DNA from: Streptococcus oralis
GTDB lineage: Bacteria > Bacillota > Bacilli > Lactobacillales > Streptococcaceae
Direction: 5' to 3'
Length of the DNA: 64,000 nt
NCBI RefSeq assembly: GCF_002386345.1
Contig: NZ_CP023507.1
Coordinates: forward strand, 1,426,001-1,490,000
A program made the translations under genes and the position numbers. Below the pieces are notes generated by a model that saw only the letters and a program-made list of their open reading frames with translations, was not told where the DNA came from and ran no database searches. Positions 25,940-36,726 of this stretch are shown here, in pieces. Numbering within the stretch: the stretch's first letter is position 1; every line of letters begins with the position of its first letter.

Positions 25940-26395
25940 TTAGGAAGAGATTCCTCGTTGTTTGCGGATGTAGTAATAAAGCTTTAGAATTACTGTTCCA
26001 CTTGCCATTCCAATAGAAATAACGAGGGCTAACATAACCACCAAAGTCGCGCTGGCAATAGCATGGCTGTAATCTCCTGTCACAAAGAAAGCTGTCGTTC
26101 GATAGGATAAATAACCCGGCACCAAGGGGGCAAGAATGGCCAAGACAAAGACCACCGCTGGTGTCTTATAGACAATACTTAAAATCTGACTGATGCAAGA
26201 GCCAATTACTGCTGCGATAAAGGTCGCAAGAATAACATTGGTTGGTTCTTTGAGCACGAGATAGAGGAGCCAAACGCCCATTCCCAAAACACCACCAGGT
26301 AGGAGCATGGAGCGTTGAACATTCAGTACGATTAGAAAGGTGATAATGGCGAGTAAACTCGCCACTGCTTGCAGCAAAATACTTGTTAGAGTCAT
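25940..26395 (-). CDS. Threonine/serine exporter, C-terminal half (ThrE_2 / DUF3815)
   Basis: A 151-aa membrane protein with about five hydrophobic segments, for example LLQAVASLLAIITFLIVLNV (about 7-26), GVWLLYLVLK, AVVFVLAILAPLVPGY and the last one near 115-140. The PLVPGYLSYR stretch is typical of the ThrE_2 domain. In corynebacteria one ThrE polypeptide holds both halves; in Firmicutes they are separate adjacent genes, as here. It starts 1 nt after the stop of the larger subunit gene, so the two are co-translated and probably form one exporter. Confidence 0.88.
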   Translation of the reverse strand: MTLTSILLQAVASLLAIITFLIVLNVQRSMLLPGGVLGMGVWLLYLVLKEPTNVILATFIAAVIGSCISQILSIVYKTPAVVFVLAILAPLVPGYLSYRTTAFFVTGDYSHAIASATLVVMLALVISIGMASGTVILKLYYYIRKQRGISS

Positions 26396-26396
26396 C

Positions 26397-27155
26397 TTAT
26401 GTCATCAAAACCAGGGCGACAGAGGTGCCAGCCCCTAAAGCGAGGGTAATGAGCAAAGATTCAAACATCTTGCTCATACCAGAGTTGATATGGTTGGTCA
26501 TGATATCCCGTACCGCATTTGTCAGAGCAATCCCTGGAACAAAGGGCATAACCGCTCCTGCTATAATCAGGTCTGCCGTCGAAGGAAATCCTGTATAGCG
26601 GGCCCAGAACTGGGCGATCAATCCGAAAACAAAGGCACCCGCAAAGGCCGTTACAAAAGGAATGCGGACAAACCTCTCTACGTAGAGAGAGAAGGCAAAT
26701 CCAAATAAAGTCGCAATAGCCGCACCAAAAGCGTCATAAACATTGCCCCCAAACATAATCGAGAAGAAAGGGGCACTGAGGGTCGCTGCTACGGTCACTT
26801 GGAACTTGGTATAAGGAAGGGCTTGATTGCCGATTTCTTTCAGCTTTTTAAAGGCTGTCGAAAGATCAATCTGCCCTCCAACAAGCTCCCGTGATACTTG
26901 GTTGACATCACAGACTTTTTCAATGTTATAAGAGGATGAGGTTACCCGTTTCATCCGAGAAATATTGGTGTTTTCGATAGAAAAGAAAATAGCAGCGGGC
27001 ATGGCAAGAACATTGCAATCCATTATTCCCTGCGAATGGGCAATACGGATCATAGTATCCTCAACCCGATGAATCTCTGAGCCACTTTTCAGGAGAATGG
27101 TTCCTGCTAGCATAATCACATCAATGACGGCATTCAACTCTCTCGATTCGTCCAT
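26397..27155 (-). CDS. Threonine/serine exporter, N-terminal half (ThrE / DUF1212)
   Basis: A 252-aa protein. The soluble N-terminal part (about 1-115) has LLKSGSEIHRVEDTMIRIA, the hallmark of the DUF1212 domain with a hydrolase-like signature. Membrane segments follow from about 120 to 250, including VMPFVPGIALTNAVRDIM. It is expected to export threonine and serine with the partner gene directly downstream. GGAGG lies upstream of ATG at 27155. Substrate is taken from the family. Confidence 0.9.
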   Translation of the reverse strand: MDESRELNAVIDVIMLAGTILLKSGSEIHRVEDTMIRIAHSQGIMDCNVLAMPAAIFFSIENTNISRMKRVTSSSYNIEKVCDVNQVSRELVGGQIDLSTAFKKLKEIGNQALPYTKFQVTVAATLSAPFFSIMFGGNVYDAFGAAIATLFGFAFSLYVERFVRIPFVTAFAGAFVFGLIAQFWARYTGFPSTADLIIAGAVMPFVPGIALTNAVRDIMTNHINSGMSKMFESLLITLALGAGTSVALVLMT

Positions 27156-27209
27156 TTTCTCCTCCTTTTTTCTACTCCCTATATTTTATCACAAAATCTT
27201 GTGAAAAAA

Positions 27210-27239
27210 AATCTTTGTCATGAAATCATGACAAAGATT
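27210..27239 (-). terminator. Terminator of the stkP operon
   Basis: A perfect 14-bp stem AATCTTTGTCATGA / TCATGACAAAGATT with a 2-nt loop directly after the stkP stop, followed by TTTTTTT on the minus strand. Confidence 0.85.
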
Positions 27240-27242
27240 CGT

Positions 27243-29156
27243 TTAATCTCGAGAACTTTCGTGGTTTCTTTCACCGTTTGGTTGATTCGTTGGAGGATTG
27301 TTGCCTTGTTGGTTACCTTGTTGATTTCCTTGCTGGTTCCCCTGGGTTGGACTTGTAGGAGAACCCTGGTTCCCACGTTGGGCAGGATTAGAGGATGAAG
27401 TTGATGGTGGTGTTTTTGGTTTGTAGATGGAAAGTTTGATACGCGTACTTGCAAGATCAACCAGTTCTCCTGCTCTTGGCGTTTGACTTACAACAGTTCC
27501 TTCTGCCGTTCCTTCAGGAGCATTCGATACTTCTACAACCTCAATATTTGCTTCCTTCACACCGACAATCTGAGTCAAGTTATTCTTTGTAAACTCGAGA
27601 CTTGAACCGATGTAGTTCGGCATGCTGACACTAGTCACCTTCTTAGCCACTGTTAAGGTAATCGTAGTGGCTTTTGAGAGATCATAGGTCGAACCCGAAG
27701 CAGGGGTCTGTCTGAGGACGGTGCCAGGTTCGCTTTCGCTGGATTCTTCCTCTTCCATCTTGATTAGATTTTCAGGAACCTTCTTCTCCTTGAGTTCAGC
27801 TACGACATCCGTATACTTGCGTCCGACATAATTGCTCAATTGGAAGGATTGCTTACCAGAAGAAACAATCAAATTGACCTTGGTTCCTTCTTTTCGGCCA
27901 CTACCAGCTTCTGGATCCGTTCGAATAACACGTCCTTCTGCTACTGTATCGCTGGCTTCTGACTTTTCTTCACCGGCTTCAAACTTGGATTTTTTAAGAG
28001 CTTCCTTAGCCTCTGCAACGGTTTGTCCAGCTACGTTAGGAATAGCAATCGTTGCTGGTGTTCTTGACAAAATCCAGACCAAAGAGGCTGCAACCAATAG
28101 AAGACTGGCCAAAAGAATCATATAGCGAGCCTTAAACTTCCGTTTCTTGGCTGGCTTTGGCGCTGGAGCCGGCTCTGCCACTGGTTGAGTTGGTTTCTTT
28201 GGCTGAGGGCGTTCTTCCTGCGCCGAAGCTTTAGGAATCGATGTCAGTGTACTTTGTGGAACTTTAGGTAAAGTCTTAGTGTCTGCCTTACTCGCATCAT
28301 CAAAGACCAGCTTCGGTTCATTGCGACGATTATAAGACAAGCTAGTTGACAAGTCCACATACATTTCCGAAACAGACTGATAACGATCTGACAGCTTCTT
28401 AGCAGTTGCCTTGATGACAACATTTTCTAAAGCCTGAGGGACAGATGGATTTTCAGCTATGACGGACGGAAGTGGTTTCTGGAAATGCTGGAGGGCAATC
28501 GTAACCGCGCTATCCCCATCGTAAGGGATATGTCCCGTCAGCATCTCATAGAAGATAATCCCCATTGCATAGATATCACTCTGGAAAGTCGCTTTAGAAC
28601 CACGTGCTTGCTCAGGTGACAAATAATGAACAGAGCCTAACATTGAGTTGGTCTGGGTCAGACTAGTCTCCGCAAAGGCTACAGCAATCCCAAAGTCCGT
28701 GACCTTAGCTGTGCCGTCAGGTGTCAAGAGGATATTTTGAGGTTTCAAATCCCGGTGAACAATTCCTCGAGTATGGGCTAAGCGCATGGCCAAGAGGATT
28801 TGCCCCATAATCCGAACTGCTTCTTCATTTGAAAGAGGATAGTGTTCTTTGATATAACGCTTGAGGTCAAGGCCTGCTACGTATTCCATAGCTAGGTACT
28901 GTTGACCGTCTTCCTCACCAATATCTGTTATCCGAACGATATGAGGATGGTCCAGATCCGCCATGGCTCTCGCTTCACGTTGGAAACGTGCCACAGCAAT
29001 CGGGTCCGTCTGGTAGTTGGTCCTCAGGACCTTCACTGCCACTTCTTCCCCGTCTAGGATCAAATCCTTGGCCAAGTAAACATCTGCCATGCCTCCTCGA
29101 CCAATCTGCTTGACAATCCGATACCGCCCGGCAAAAATCTTGCCGATTTGGATCAT
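27243..29156 (-). CDS. stkP: PASTA-domain serine/threonine protein kinase
   Basis: StkP senses cell-wall intermediates through external PASTA domains and phosphorylates division proteins. The 637-aa protein has a kinase domain at about 10-270 ([12 protein letters not shown] glycine loop, VAVKVLR lysine, HRDLKPQN catalytic loop, DFGIA), a linker, one membrane segment [19 protein letters not shown] (about 344-362) and PASTA domains at about 370-435, 437-506 and 508-577. The tail (about 580-637) is a low-complexity proline/asparagine/glutamine region with QGNQ repeats. I count three PASTA domains; the pneumococcal protein I remember has four and a short tail. The start overlaps phpP by 4 nt, the normal kinase-phosphatase arrangement. 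Confidence 0.97.
   Translation of the reverse strand: MIQIGKIFAGRYRIVKQIGRGGMADVYLAKDLILDGEEVAVKVLRTNYQTDPIAVARFQREARAMADLDHPHIVRITDIGEEDGQQYLAMEYVAGLDLKRYIKEHYPLSNEEAVRIMGQILLAMRLAHTRGIVHRDLKPQNILLTPDGTAKVTDFGIAVAFAETSLTQTNSMLGSVHYLSPEQARGSKATFQSDIYAMGIIFYEMLTGHIPYDGDSAVTIALQHFQKPLPSVIAENPSVPQALENVVIKATAKKLSDRYQSVSEMYVDLSTSLSYNRRNEPKLVFDDASKADTKTLPKVPQSTLTSIPKASAQEERPQPKKPTQPVAEPAPAPKPAKKRKFKARYMILLASLLLVAASLVWILSRTPATIAIPNVAGQTVAEAKEALKKSKFEAGEEKSEASDTVAEGRVIRTDPEAGSGRKEGTKVNLIVSSGKQSFQLSNYVGRKYTDVVAELKEKKVPENLIKMEEEESSESEPGTVLRQTPASGSTYDLSKATTITLTVAKKVTSVSMPNYIGSSLEFTKNNLTQIVGVKEANIEVVEVSNAPEGTAEGTVVSQTPRAGELVDLASTRIKLSIYKPKTPPSTSSSNPAQRGNQGSPTSPTQGNQQGNQQGNQQGNNPPTNQPNGERNHESSRD
27300..27345. 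repeat. Tandem repeat encoding QGNQ units in the StkP tail
   Basis: An imperfect 12-nt repeat (GGTTACCTTGTT-like on the plus strand) gives successive QGNQ peptide units. Copy number could vary between strains. Confidence 0.6.
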
Positions 29157-29893
29157 TCTGCTGCCTCCTCGTTCATGTAAACAAGGGCAACCGTAATGTT
29201 GTCTAAACCTCCTGCATTGTTAGCAAAACGAATAAGGGTTGCCGCCTTGTCTGCTAGGGAAATATCGCTGGTTACGATATCATAAATCTCACTTGCCGAA
29301 ATCATATTGGTCAAACCATCACTATTGAGCAAGAGATAATCTCCTGACTCCAGTGTAATCATCCCAAAATCTGGCTGGATTTCATCTTTTTGTCCGATAG
29401 ACTGGGTGATGATATTCTTTTGAGGGTGAGTTTCTGCTTCTTCTGGAGTCAATTGACCAGCCTTGAGCAATTCGTTGACCAAGGAATGGTCACTCGTCAA
29501 CTGGTGGTATTCTTCTCCACGAATCAAACCGATACGAGAATCTCCAATGTGAGCATAGATGGCTTGGTTGTCAATAAACGCAACAGCTTCTAGCGTTGTT
29601 CCCATGCCTCTGTAGGCTTCGTCCTGACCTAGTTGATGAATTTTTTGATTTTCAATCTCTAGGTAGTGGGCAAACCACTCACGAACTTCATTGACTGAGT
29701 CGATTTGGGTATCCACCCAAGCCACACCAAGGTCTGTTACCGCCATCTCACTAGCGATATTTCCTGCACGGTGTCCTCCCATCCCGTCAGCCAAGATGAT
29801 CATAGTGCGTCCTGCTCGGTTGACAAAGTGATTGACATAGTCCTGATTATTTGTCCGTTTCTGACCAACATCTGTTAATAATGCTATTTCCAT
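29153..29893 (-). CDS. phpP: PP2C-type protein phosphatase, partner of StkP
   Basis: PhpP removes phosphate from StkP and its substrates. The 246-aa PPM-family enzyme has the metal-binding motifs [14 protein letters not shown] (about 4-17), [12 protein letters not shown] (about 35-46), HIGDSRIG (about 117-124) and SDGLTN (about 191-196), ending with [10 protein letters not shown]. All key aspartates are present. It precedes stkP with a 4-nt overlap and follows rsmB by 15 nt; AGGAAGGAA lies before its ATG. It is cytoplasmic. Confidence 0.97.
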   Translation of the reverse strand: MEIALLTDVGQKRTNNQDYVNHFVNRAGRTMIILADGMGGHRAGNIASEMAVTDLGVAWVDTQIDSVNEVREWFAHYLEIENQKIHQLGQDEAYRGMGTTLEAVAFIDNQAIYAHIGDSRIGLIRGEEYHQLTSDHSLVNELLKAGQLTPEEAETHPQKNIITQSIGQKDEIQPDFGMITLESGDYLLLNSDGLTNMISASEIYDIVTSDISLADKAATLIRFANNAGGLDNITVALVYMNEEAAE

Positions 29894-29908
29894 TGTGTCA
29901 GTTCCTTC

Positions 29909-31222
29909 CTATTCTGATATCTTGCGAAATTGGCTGATAAAGAATCCATCACTTCCATACAATTCAGGAGTGATCAGGATGCAGCCATCTTTCAGGATAT
30001 CTTTACATTCGTGTTCTAGTTTAACCTGCTCGAACTCGGGATGACTTTCTAAAAACGCCTCAACGACTTGAAAGTTCTCCTCAGAGACAATAGTACAGGT
30101 ACTATAAGTTATTATACCACCTTTTCGTAGCGTTTGACAAACACTACCTAATATTTCCAGCTGAATTTCCTGTAAGGAGGTGAAATCTGCTGTTTCTTTA
30201 TTGTATTTGATGTCTGGTTTGCGGCGTAAAAGTCCAATCCCAGAACAGGGAGCATCTACCAAAATCTTATCAAAAGAGTCCTGACCGAAAAACTCATGCA
30301 CCTTTCTGGCATCCAACTTTTGTGTTTGAACCCGATCTGCCACACCCAAACGCTCCGCATTTTCTTGGATCAAGTCCAACTTATGATCATAAAGATCCAA
30401 AGCTGTCACGTTACCGGATGTGAGGTAGGAAGCTATATGGGCTGTTTTCCCACCCGGAGCGGCACAGGCATCCAGAACCTGCTCATGGCCTTGCAGATCA
30501 AGAGTCGGAGCAACCAGTTGACTGGACTCGTCTTGGATGGTAATGGCCCCTTCTGCGAACAAATCATGTCCCGCAAAGTGGCCTTGCTCCTTGACCAGAC
30601 CAGTGGCCGCCAAAGGTGAATCACTCGCCTCTAACACGGCTTTGATTTCCTCTTTTCGACTCAAGTCAGTCACCCGGATGCTAGCTTTGTTGCGCACCAA
30701 GAGACTTTTAAAGATGGCTTGTGCTCGCTCTTCACCGTACTCTTCCTTGAGCTTAGATACTAGCCAAACTGGGAGAGAATAGGCAATGGAATCACGCTTG
30801 TTTTTGCGTTTGATGCTGTCAATATCTGGCCAGCCTTCTCTTAAGATACGACGAAGGACGGCGTTGACCAATTTCTCACTGCCTTTTTTACGGGCTTTGG
30901 CTAGCTCTACCGCTTCATTAACAACAGCGTGATTAGGAATCTTATCCAGATACCGAAGTTGGTAAGCGCTCAGAAGGAGCAGGATATAGAGCCAGTTGTC
31001 TAGCTTGTCTCTGTCTTGGATAAAGTGGGACAGATACCATTCCAGAGTCAGTTTTCGGGCTACCGTACCGTAGACAATCTCTGTCACCAAACCCTTATCT
31101 GCTACTGAGAGTTGACTCCCCTTGAGGTGTTTGTTTAAAGTAATATTCGAATATGCTTGGTTGACTAGAACATCCTCTAGCACTGCTAGAGCTAGACTTC
31201 TAGCCGTTTCTACTTTAGTCAC
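29909..31222 (-). CDS. rsmB: 16S rRNA (cytosine-967 C5) methyltransferase
   Basis: RsmB methylates C967 of 16S rRNA. The 437-aa protein has an N-terminal NusB-like RNA-binding domain (about 1-140) and a Rossmann methyltransferase with [10 protein letters not shown] (SAM loop, about 254-263), [17 protein letters not shown] (about 320-336, assisting cysteine) and TYSTCTI (about 371-377, catalytic cysteine). The start is GTG at 31222, overlapping the fmt stop; a TTG one codon earlier has equal spacing to AGGAG and cannot be excluded. It is in the priA-fmt-rsmB-phpP-stkP series. Confidence 0.95.
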   Translation of the reverse strand: MTKVETARSLALAVLEDVLVNQAYSNITLNKHLKGSQLSVADKGLVTEIVYGTVARKLTLEWYLSHFIQDRDKLDNWLYILLLLSAYQLRYLDKIPNHAVVNEAVELAKARKKGSEKLVNAVLRRILREGWPDIDSIKRKNKRDSIAYSLPVWLVSKLKEEYGEERAQAIFKSLLVRNKASIRVTDLSRKEEIKAVLEASDSPLAATGLVKEQGHFAGHDLFAEGAITIQDESSQLVAPTLDLQGHEQVLDACAAPGGKTAHIASYLTSGNVTALDLYDHKLDLIQENAERLGVADRVQTQKLDARKVHEFFGQDSFDKILVDAPCSGIGLLRRKPDIKYNKETADFTSLQEIQLEILGSVCQTLRKGGIITYSTCTIVSEENFQVVEAFLESHPEFEQVKLEHECKDILKDGCILITPELYGSDGFFISQFRKISE

Positions 31223-32150
31223 CAAATCGTTCTCCTACAGTCAATGTCCGTCCAACTCCGTTGAGGAAGGAAGAAATATCCATCTTAGGCTTACCAGCTG
31301 GCTGTACTTGCTTGAGAGATAGAGCACCTTCTGCCGTTGCGACGATCAATTCCTTTTTGCCGATAGAAAGGATCTCCCCTGGAGCTCCCTGACCTTCTAC
31401 TGGTAAGGCTTCATAGATTTTAAAGCGGTCGCCCTTAAGGAAAGTATGGGCAACAGGCCACGGATTCATCCCACGGATTTGGTTGAAGAGTTGGCGATTG
31501 GTTTTAGTCCAATCAAGTTTCTCTTCTTCTGGCTTAATATTTGGCGAGAAAGTGACTTGACTAGGATCTTGTGGTTCAGGTTTGATCTCTCCAGCAATAT
31601 AACCAGGAAGGGTGTCCAAAAGCAAGTCCCGACCAACAATCGCTAATTTCTCAAATAAGGTTCCAACATTATCCTCATCTGTGATAGGAATACTGCGACG
31701 GGAAATCATATCTCCTGCATCCATTTCCTTAACCATCTCCATAATGGTCACACCAGCTTCCTCATCCCCTTGAATCAAGGCATAATGGATAGGCGCACCA
31801 CCACGGTGTTTTGGAAGGAGGGAAGCGTGAACGTTGACCGCAAAGTTCATGCTATCAAGAAGTTTACTTGGGAGGAACTGCCCAAAAGCAGCGGTCACAA
31901 TCCCATCCGCCCCTAGCTTCATAATGGCTTCCATCTCTGGGCTTCCAGATAATTTTTCAGGTTGGTAGATGGGAAGGCCTGCTTCTTTGGCAGCCTGCTT
32001 GACTGGGGTTTCTTGGATGACTTTTTTACGACCGACAGCGCGATCTGGCTGGGTCACAACAGCTAGAATTTCGTAACGGTCGTCTGATAACAACCCCTTC
32101 AAAACTGTCGCTGAAAAATCAGGTGTCCCCATAAAGATTAGTTTTGTCAT
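31215..32150 (-). CDS. fmt: Methionyl-tRNA formyltransferase
   Basis: Fmt formylates initiator Met-tRNA using 10-formyltetrahydrofolate. The 311-aa protein has the N-terminal formyltransferase fold with the active region [20 protein letters not shown] (about 108-127; Asn, His and downstream Asp) and [12 protein letters not shown], then a C-terminal OB-like tRNA-binding domain from about 205. AAGGAGAAG precedes the ATG. It begins 12 nt after priA and overlaps rsmB by about 8 nt, so translation is coupled. Confidence 0.97.
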   Translation of the reverse strand: MTKLIFMGTPDFSATVLKGLLSDDRYEILAVVTQPDRAVGRKKVIQETPVKQAAKEAGLPIYQPEKLSGSPEMEAIMKLGADGIVTAAFGQFLPSKLLDSMNFAVNVHASLLPKHRGGAPIHYALIQGDEEAGVTIMEMVKEMDAGDMISRRSIPITDEDNVGTLFEKLAIVGRDLLLDTLPGYIAGEIKPEPQDPSQVTFSPNIKPEEEKLDWTKTNRQLFNQIRGMNPWPVAHTFLKGDRFKIYEALPVEGQGAPGEILSIGKKELIVATAEGALSLKQVQPAGKPKMDISSFLNGVGRTLTVGERFGD

Positions 32151-32162
32151 TTCTTCTCCTTC

Positions 32163-34559
32163 TTATAAAAATTGCTGCGGTTCGTGGTCAATGCTGAGAC
32201 GAAGCTCGCTATTTTCACGTTCTTGAGTCAAGGCCAAGACCTGGTTGAGGGTTGGACCCAGCTCATCTTCTAAACGGTATTTAATCAAAATCTGGTAATG
32301 ATAAAGGTTGTGGGTACGGGCAATGGGTTTTGGCGTTGGTCCAAGGATTTTACTAGTTTCCGATAAACCTGAGCGCAAAATTCCCATGACCTCATAGACA
32401 CGTTTGACAACCTCTTCTTCTTTCTTGTGAGAGAGGGTAATCCCAATCGTAAAATAATAAGGCGGATAGCCGAGTTGGCGCCTGATACTCATTTCATAAG
32501 CATAAAAACCTTCGTAGTCCTGATCTTTGGCAAAACGAATGGCATAGTGTTCCGGATTGTAAGACTGGATCAAGACCTGCCCAGCTTTTTCAGCCCGACC
32601 TGCACGGCCTGCCACCTGGGTTAAGAGTTGGAAGGTTCTCTCAGAAGAACGGAAATCAGGCAAGTTTAGGGCCGTATCCGCATTGAGCACTCCGACTAGG
32701 GTCACATTGGGAAAATCCAAGCCCTTAGCAATCATCTGAGTTCCCAACAAGATATCTGCTTCCCCTCGGCCAAACTGGTCAAGAAGAACTTGGTGACTGC
32801 CTTTCTTGCGGGTCGTATCCACATCCATCCGCAGAATGCGGGCCTGAGGAAAGAGATCTGCTAGCTCATCGTAGGCTTTCTGAGTCCCCGTCCCATAGTA
32901 ACGAATACTGCGACTCTGACAGTTGGGACAGACATGAGGAATCCCCTTCGAAAAACCACAGTAATGGCAGTTCATGGTCTTGGTATCCATGTGGAGAGTC
33001 AGAGAAATATCACAGTTGGGACAGCTATCTACCGTTCCACACTCCCGACACATAACAAAACTAGAATAACCCCGACGGTTGAGCATGAGGACTGCCTGTT
33101 CTTTTTTATCCAAACGGTCTCGAATGGCCTCTAGCAAAGGAGGCGTAAAGTTTGATGTCTCATTCTGCCCGATATAGTCCCGAAAGTCAATCACTTGAAC
33201 TTCAGGAATAGTGGCTAAAGGATTGGCCCGTTGGGTCAGACGTAAGTGTTGATAGACACCTTTTCCAGCACGCGCACGGCTCTCTAAGCTCGGTGTCGCT
33301 GAGCCAAGGACTAGGGCTGCTTGATTGTACTGGGCCCGTAGAATGGCGACCTCTCTAGCATGATAACGGGGATTGCTGTCTTGTTTGTAGCTAGCTTCAT
33401 GCTCTTCGTCGATAATTATAACACCTAGATTTTTCAAAGGAGCAAAGATAGCTGATCGAGCGCCAACAACAACTTGGGCATCGCCACGCTCAACCTTGCG
33501 CCATTCGTCGTACTTTTCACCATTGGACAGGCCTGAGTGAAGAATGGCTACTTTCTCACCAAATCGAGCAATAAAACGCTCCGTCATTTGTGGCGTCAGA
33601 GAAATCTCAGGCACCAGCAAAATAGCCGTCTTACCCTTATCCAAGGCTCCTTGGATAATCTGCAAGTAAACCTCCGTTTTCCCACTTCCTGTAATCCCTT
33701 GAAGGAGGAATGGAGGCTGTTGACTACCAATAGCACTGACAACCGCATCGCGAGCTTGTCTTTGCTCTGGGTTCAGCTCCAAAGGTGTACTTGCTTCAAT
33801 GCCTTCAAAATAAGCAGCTGAACGTTGCACTTCCTTTTGGACTAGAGTTAAAGCTCCTTGCTCCACAAAAAAGTTGACTTGCTCCCGTGAGTAGGATTCT
33901 AACAAGCTAGCCAGAGGAGCACTTTCAGGATGAGACAGCAGATAATCTCTCAGCTCTGCCTTTTTCTTAGCACGCGCAGAAATCTCAATCCGCTCTAGCT
34001 GAGTAGCATCAACCTCATACCAAGACTGGGTCTTGACCTTCTTTTGATCGACTGCCTGGTATTCTAAACGGAGTAGCCCTTTTCTAGTCAAGCGCATCAT
34101 TTCTGCCTGTTTGGCCAAATCTAGAGAAGAAAAGGCGAGCGAAGCTTCTGAACCAAACAAACGCTCTCGGTCTGCCTGACTGAGACCTTCTAAAGGATAA
34201 AGAATCTTATCATAACTGGAGTTTAAAAATCCCGGCAACATGGCTTTTAGAATGGAGATTTTATAAGAAAAGACAGACTTGCGTAACTCCTCAGCCAGCC
34301 AGAGTTGCTCTTGAGTCAAGACGGGAGAAAAGTCTAGCACCTCTGCAATCTCCTTCAAGTCCTGACCTTCCATCTCTTCATCCGACTGGGACTCCAGGCC
34401 AAGCACAATCCCTTGTATCAAACGATTACCCTTTCCGAAGGGGACATGAACCCGCATACCGACTTCCAGCATCTCTACAAATTCCTCAGGGACCTTATAA
34501 CTATAGGGCTGGTCCGTCTGCATAAGGGGAACATCCACAATAATCTTTGCGATTGCCAT
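32163..34559 (-). CDS. priA: Primosomal protein N' (replication restart helicase)
   Basis: PriA recognises stalled forks and reloads the replisome. The 798-aa protein has the N-terminal DNA-binding domain with the 3'BD opening IAKIIVDVPLMQTDQPYSY, the SF2 helicase core with GITGSGKTEVYL (about 288-299), DEEHE (about 385) and GSATPS, and two zinc sites formed by eight cysteines in CRECGTVDSCPNC and CHYCGF...CPNC (about 500-545). The C-terminal domain is complete. AGGAGGTGAG precedes ATG. It begins 65 nt after rpoZ. Confidence 0.97.
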   Translation of the reverse strand: MAIAKIIVDVPLMQTDQPYSYKVPEEFVEMLEVGMRVHVPFGKGNRLIQGIVLGLESQSDEEMEGQDLKEIAEVLDFSPVLTQEQLWLAEELRKSVFSYKISILKAMLPGFLNSSYDKILYPLEGLSQADRERLFGSEASLAFSSLDLAKQAEMMRLTRKGLLRLEYQAVDQKKVKTQSWYEVDATQLERIEISARAKKKAELRDYLLSHPESAPLASLLESYSREQVNFFVEQGALTLVQKEVQRSAAYFEGIEASTPLELNPEQRQARDAVVSAIGSQQPPFLLQGITGSGKTEVYLQIIQGALDKGKTAILLVPEISLTPQMTERFIARFGEKVAILHSGLSNGEKYDEWRKVERGDAQVVVGARSAIFAPLKNLGVIIIDEEHEASYKQDSNPRYHAREVAILRAQYNQAALVLGSATPSLESRARAGKGVYQHLRLTQRANPLATIPEVQVIDFRDYIGQNETSNFTPPLLEAIRDRLDKKEQAVLMLNRRGYSSFVMCRECGTVDSCPNCDISLTLHMDTKTMNCHYCGFSKGIPHVCPNCQSRSIRYYGTGTQKAYDELADLFPQARILRMDVDTTRKKGSHQVLLDQFGRGEADILLGTQMIAKGLDFPNVTLVGVLNADTALNLPDFRSSERTFQLLTQVAGRAGRAEKAGQVLIQSYNPEHYAIRFAKDQDYEGFYAYEMSIRRQLGYPPYYFTIGITLSHKKEEEVVKRVYEVMGILRSGLSETSKILGPTPKPIARTHNLYHYQILIKYRLEDELGPTLNQVLALTQERENSELRLSIDHEPQQFL

Positions 34560-34624
34560 CTTCTCACCTCCTCCTTGTCAGTACATTCTTGCAATAGAAA
34601 AAATAAGATTGAGTCCCCCCAACC

Positions 34625-34939
34625 TTAAATTTTTTCACCATCTTCTTTTTCTTTAGCGATTTGCTCTTTGATTTTCTTTTCTTCTTCTTCTTTGCGGCGT
34701 TTTTCTTCTTCGATACGGAGACGAACCGCTTCACGTTTTCCTTCTGGATCTGGGTGAATGGTTACATTTCCAGACTCGATTTCTTCCAAAGCGCGAAGAG
34801 TTGATTTTTCAGACTTAAACTCTTGAGTTGCTGGCGCTCCTGCTTCTAGTTCGTGGGCGCGTTTTGCTTCCAAGATTACGAGTGAATATTTTGATGGTAC
34901 CTTGTCCAGCAAGGTATCAATAGAGGGTTTTAACATCAT
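34625..34939 (-). CDS. rpoZ: RNA polymerase omega subunit
   Basis: Omega wraps the C-terminal tail of beta' and helps assemble RNA polymerase. The 104-aa protein has the omega core [20 protein letters not shown] (about 3-22), AKRAHEL and [10 protein letters not shown], then a very charged C-terminal helix rich in Glu and Lys (about 68-104) that is longer than in most phyla but usual in streptococci. There are two tandem ATGs; the first is used here. It lies 24 nt downstream of gmk. Confidence 0.96.
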   Translation of the reverse strand: MMLKPSIDTLLDKVPSKYSLVILEAKRAHELEAGAPATQEFKSEKSTLRALEEIESGNVTIHPDPEGKREAVRLRIEEEKRRKEEEEKKIKEQIAKEKEDGEKI

Positions 34940-34963
34940 TTGCTTGTACCTGTTTCCTATAGT

Positions 34964-35656
<693 letters not shown>

Positions 35657-35681
35657 TTATCCTTCTACAGTCTTTCTATCT

Positions 35682-35710
35682 AGTGTAACAAAAAAGCAGT
35701 AATATTTCAA
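35682..35710 (-). promoter_or_regulatory. Promoter of gmk-rpoZ
   Basis: On the minus strand TTGAAA (35705-35710) and TGTTACACT (-10 at 35682-35687) have a 17-nt spacer. The -35 lies in the loop of a small hairpin AGCAGT / ACTGCT followed by TTTTTTG, which looks like an old terminator arm. Confidence 0.65.
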
Positions 35711-35772
35711 CTGCTCTTTCTTATTTATTTAGCATAAAGTAGTATCAAAAAAGGAATTACATATAAAAAGAC

Positions 35773-35801
35773 TTGCTATTTTATTCTATTTAAGAGATAA
35801 T
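35773..35801 (+). promoter_or_regulatory. Promoter of the Jag-N/DUF4839 gene
   Basis: TTGCTA (35773-35778) and GATAAT (35796-35801) with 17 nt between them, 31 nt before the ATG. Confidence 0.55.
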
Positions 35802-35831
35802 TGTAATAATAATATTAAAAAGGAGATTTTT

Positions 35832-36659
35832 ATGGGAGTTTATAAAGGAAAATCTGTTGATGAGGCAATCGAAAATGGTTTATTAGATTTAAACCTCAAA
35901 AAAGAAGATGTTCATATACACGTTATTGAAAAAGGCCAAGCTGGAATCTTTGGTTTTTTTGAAAAAGAAGCTGAGGTAGAAATAACACCTTTAACTGAGA
36001 AGGAACTCAAATTAAAGAAATTAGCTCCGTATTTGAGTGCTGGAGGTTTTGTTATTTTAATTTTATTTTTTATCTTAATTGGAGTAAGCCAAAATAACAA
36101 ATCTAATTCGTCTACTTCTTTGTCTTCATCTACAAATCCTAGTTCAGTTACAGAAAAATCTACTGAAAAAACTACTAAACCTTCATCTACCTCTAAAGAA
36201 TCCTCAACAAGTTCAAGTAGCCAATCTAGTTCAACTAGTTCATCATCAAACTCTGTTGAAACTTCGTCAACTAGCCCCTCACAATCTTCAACAATTACCA
36301 TAGAAAACAACTCCGAATTTCAAGCGCTACTACAAACAGAGGACCAAAGTACAATAACAGATTTTGTACAAAAATATAAAGGTAAAACGATTGAATTTGA
36401 TGGAAATTTTGCTGATTTAGCTAAGGTGAAGTCAAAGTATGATATCCTTATTCATTCTGGAGATTATCATCCTGATGAAGCAACTGGACCTAATTTTAAA
36501 TTTATTGAAATTAACCTTATTTCTAACCCTGTTTTCAAACCATTCAATGGTGAAAATATCAGAAAAGGACAAAATGTTCATATAAAGGCCAAAGTTGGAG
36601 CCTATAATGCCACACAAGATTTAATTTACTTATCTCCAATTGAGGTCTCGCCTAGATAA
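35832..36659 (+). CDS. Jag-N domain / transmembrane / Ser-Thr linker / DUF4839 fusion protein
   Basis: A 275-aa protein with four parts. Residues 1-55 match the Jag_N domain of KhpB/Jag (MGVYKGKSVDEAIENGL and KGQAGIFGFFEKEAEVEI). Residues about 70-90 are one membrane segment (GGFVILILFFILIGV). Residues about 93-155 are a low-complexity Ser/Thr linker, and about 160-275 form a DUF4839-type domain (YKGKTIEFDGN, ILIHSGDY, GPNFKFIEINL, VHIKAKV). The membrane part puts Jag-N in the cytoplasm and DUF4839 outside. AAAGGAG stands before ATG. The gene is AT-rich, on the opposite strand to its neighbours, and interrupts gmk-rny. Function unknown; Jag_N without its KH/R3H partners suggests a protein-interaction role. 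Confidence 0.8.
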   Translation: MGVYKGKSVDEAIENGLLDLNLKKEDVHIHVIEKGQAGIFGFFEKEAEVEITPLTEKELKLKKLAPYLSAGGFVILILFFILIGVSQNNKSNSSTSLSSSTNPSSVTEKSTEKTTKPSSTSKESSTSSSSQSSSTSSSSNSVETSSTSPSQSSTITIENNSEFQALLQTEDQSTITDFVQKYKGKTIEFDGNFADLAKVKSKYDILIHSGDYHPDEATGPNFKFIEINLISNPVFKPFNGENIRKGQNVHIKAKVGAYNATQDLIYLSPIEVSPR

Positions 36660-36695
36660 ATGGTTAATATCTCTTGTTTAGTAATAATAAAAAAA

Positions 36696-36721
36696 TGAAA
36701 TCAGATTTTTATCTGATTTCA
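36696..36721. terminator. Bidirectional terminator between the Jag-N fusion gene and rny
   Basis: An 11-bp stem TGAAATCAGAT / ATCTGATTTCA with TTTT loop; T tract on the plus strand and A tract preceding it, so it can serve both convergent genes. Confidence 0.8.
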
Positions 36722-36726
36722 TTTTT

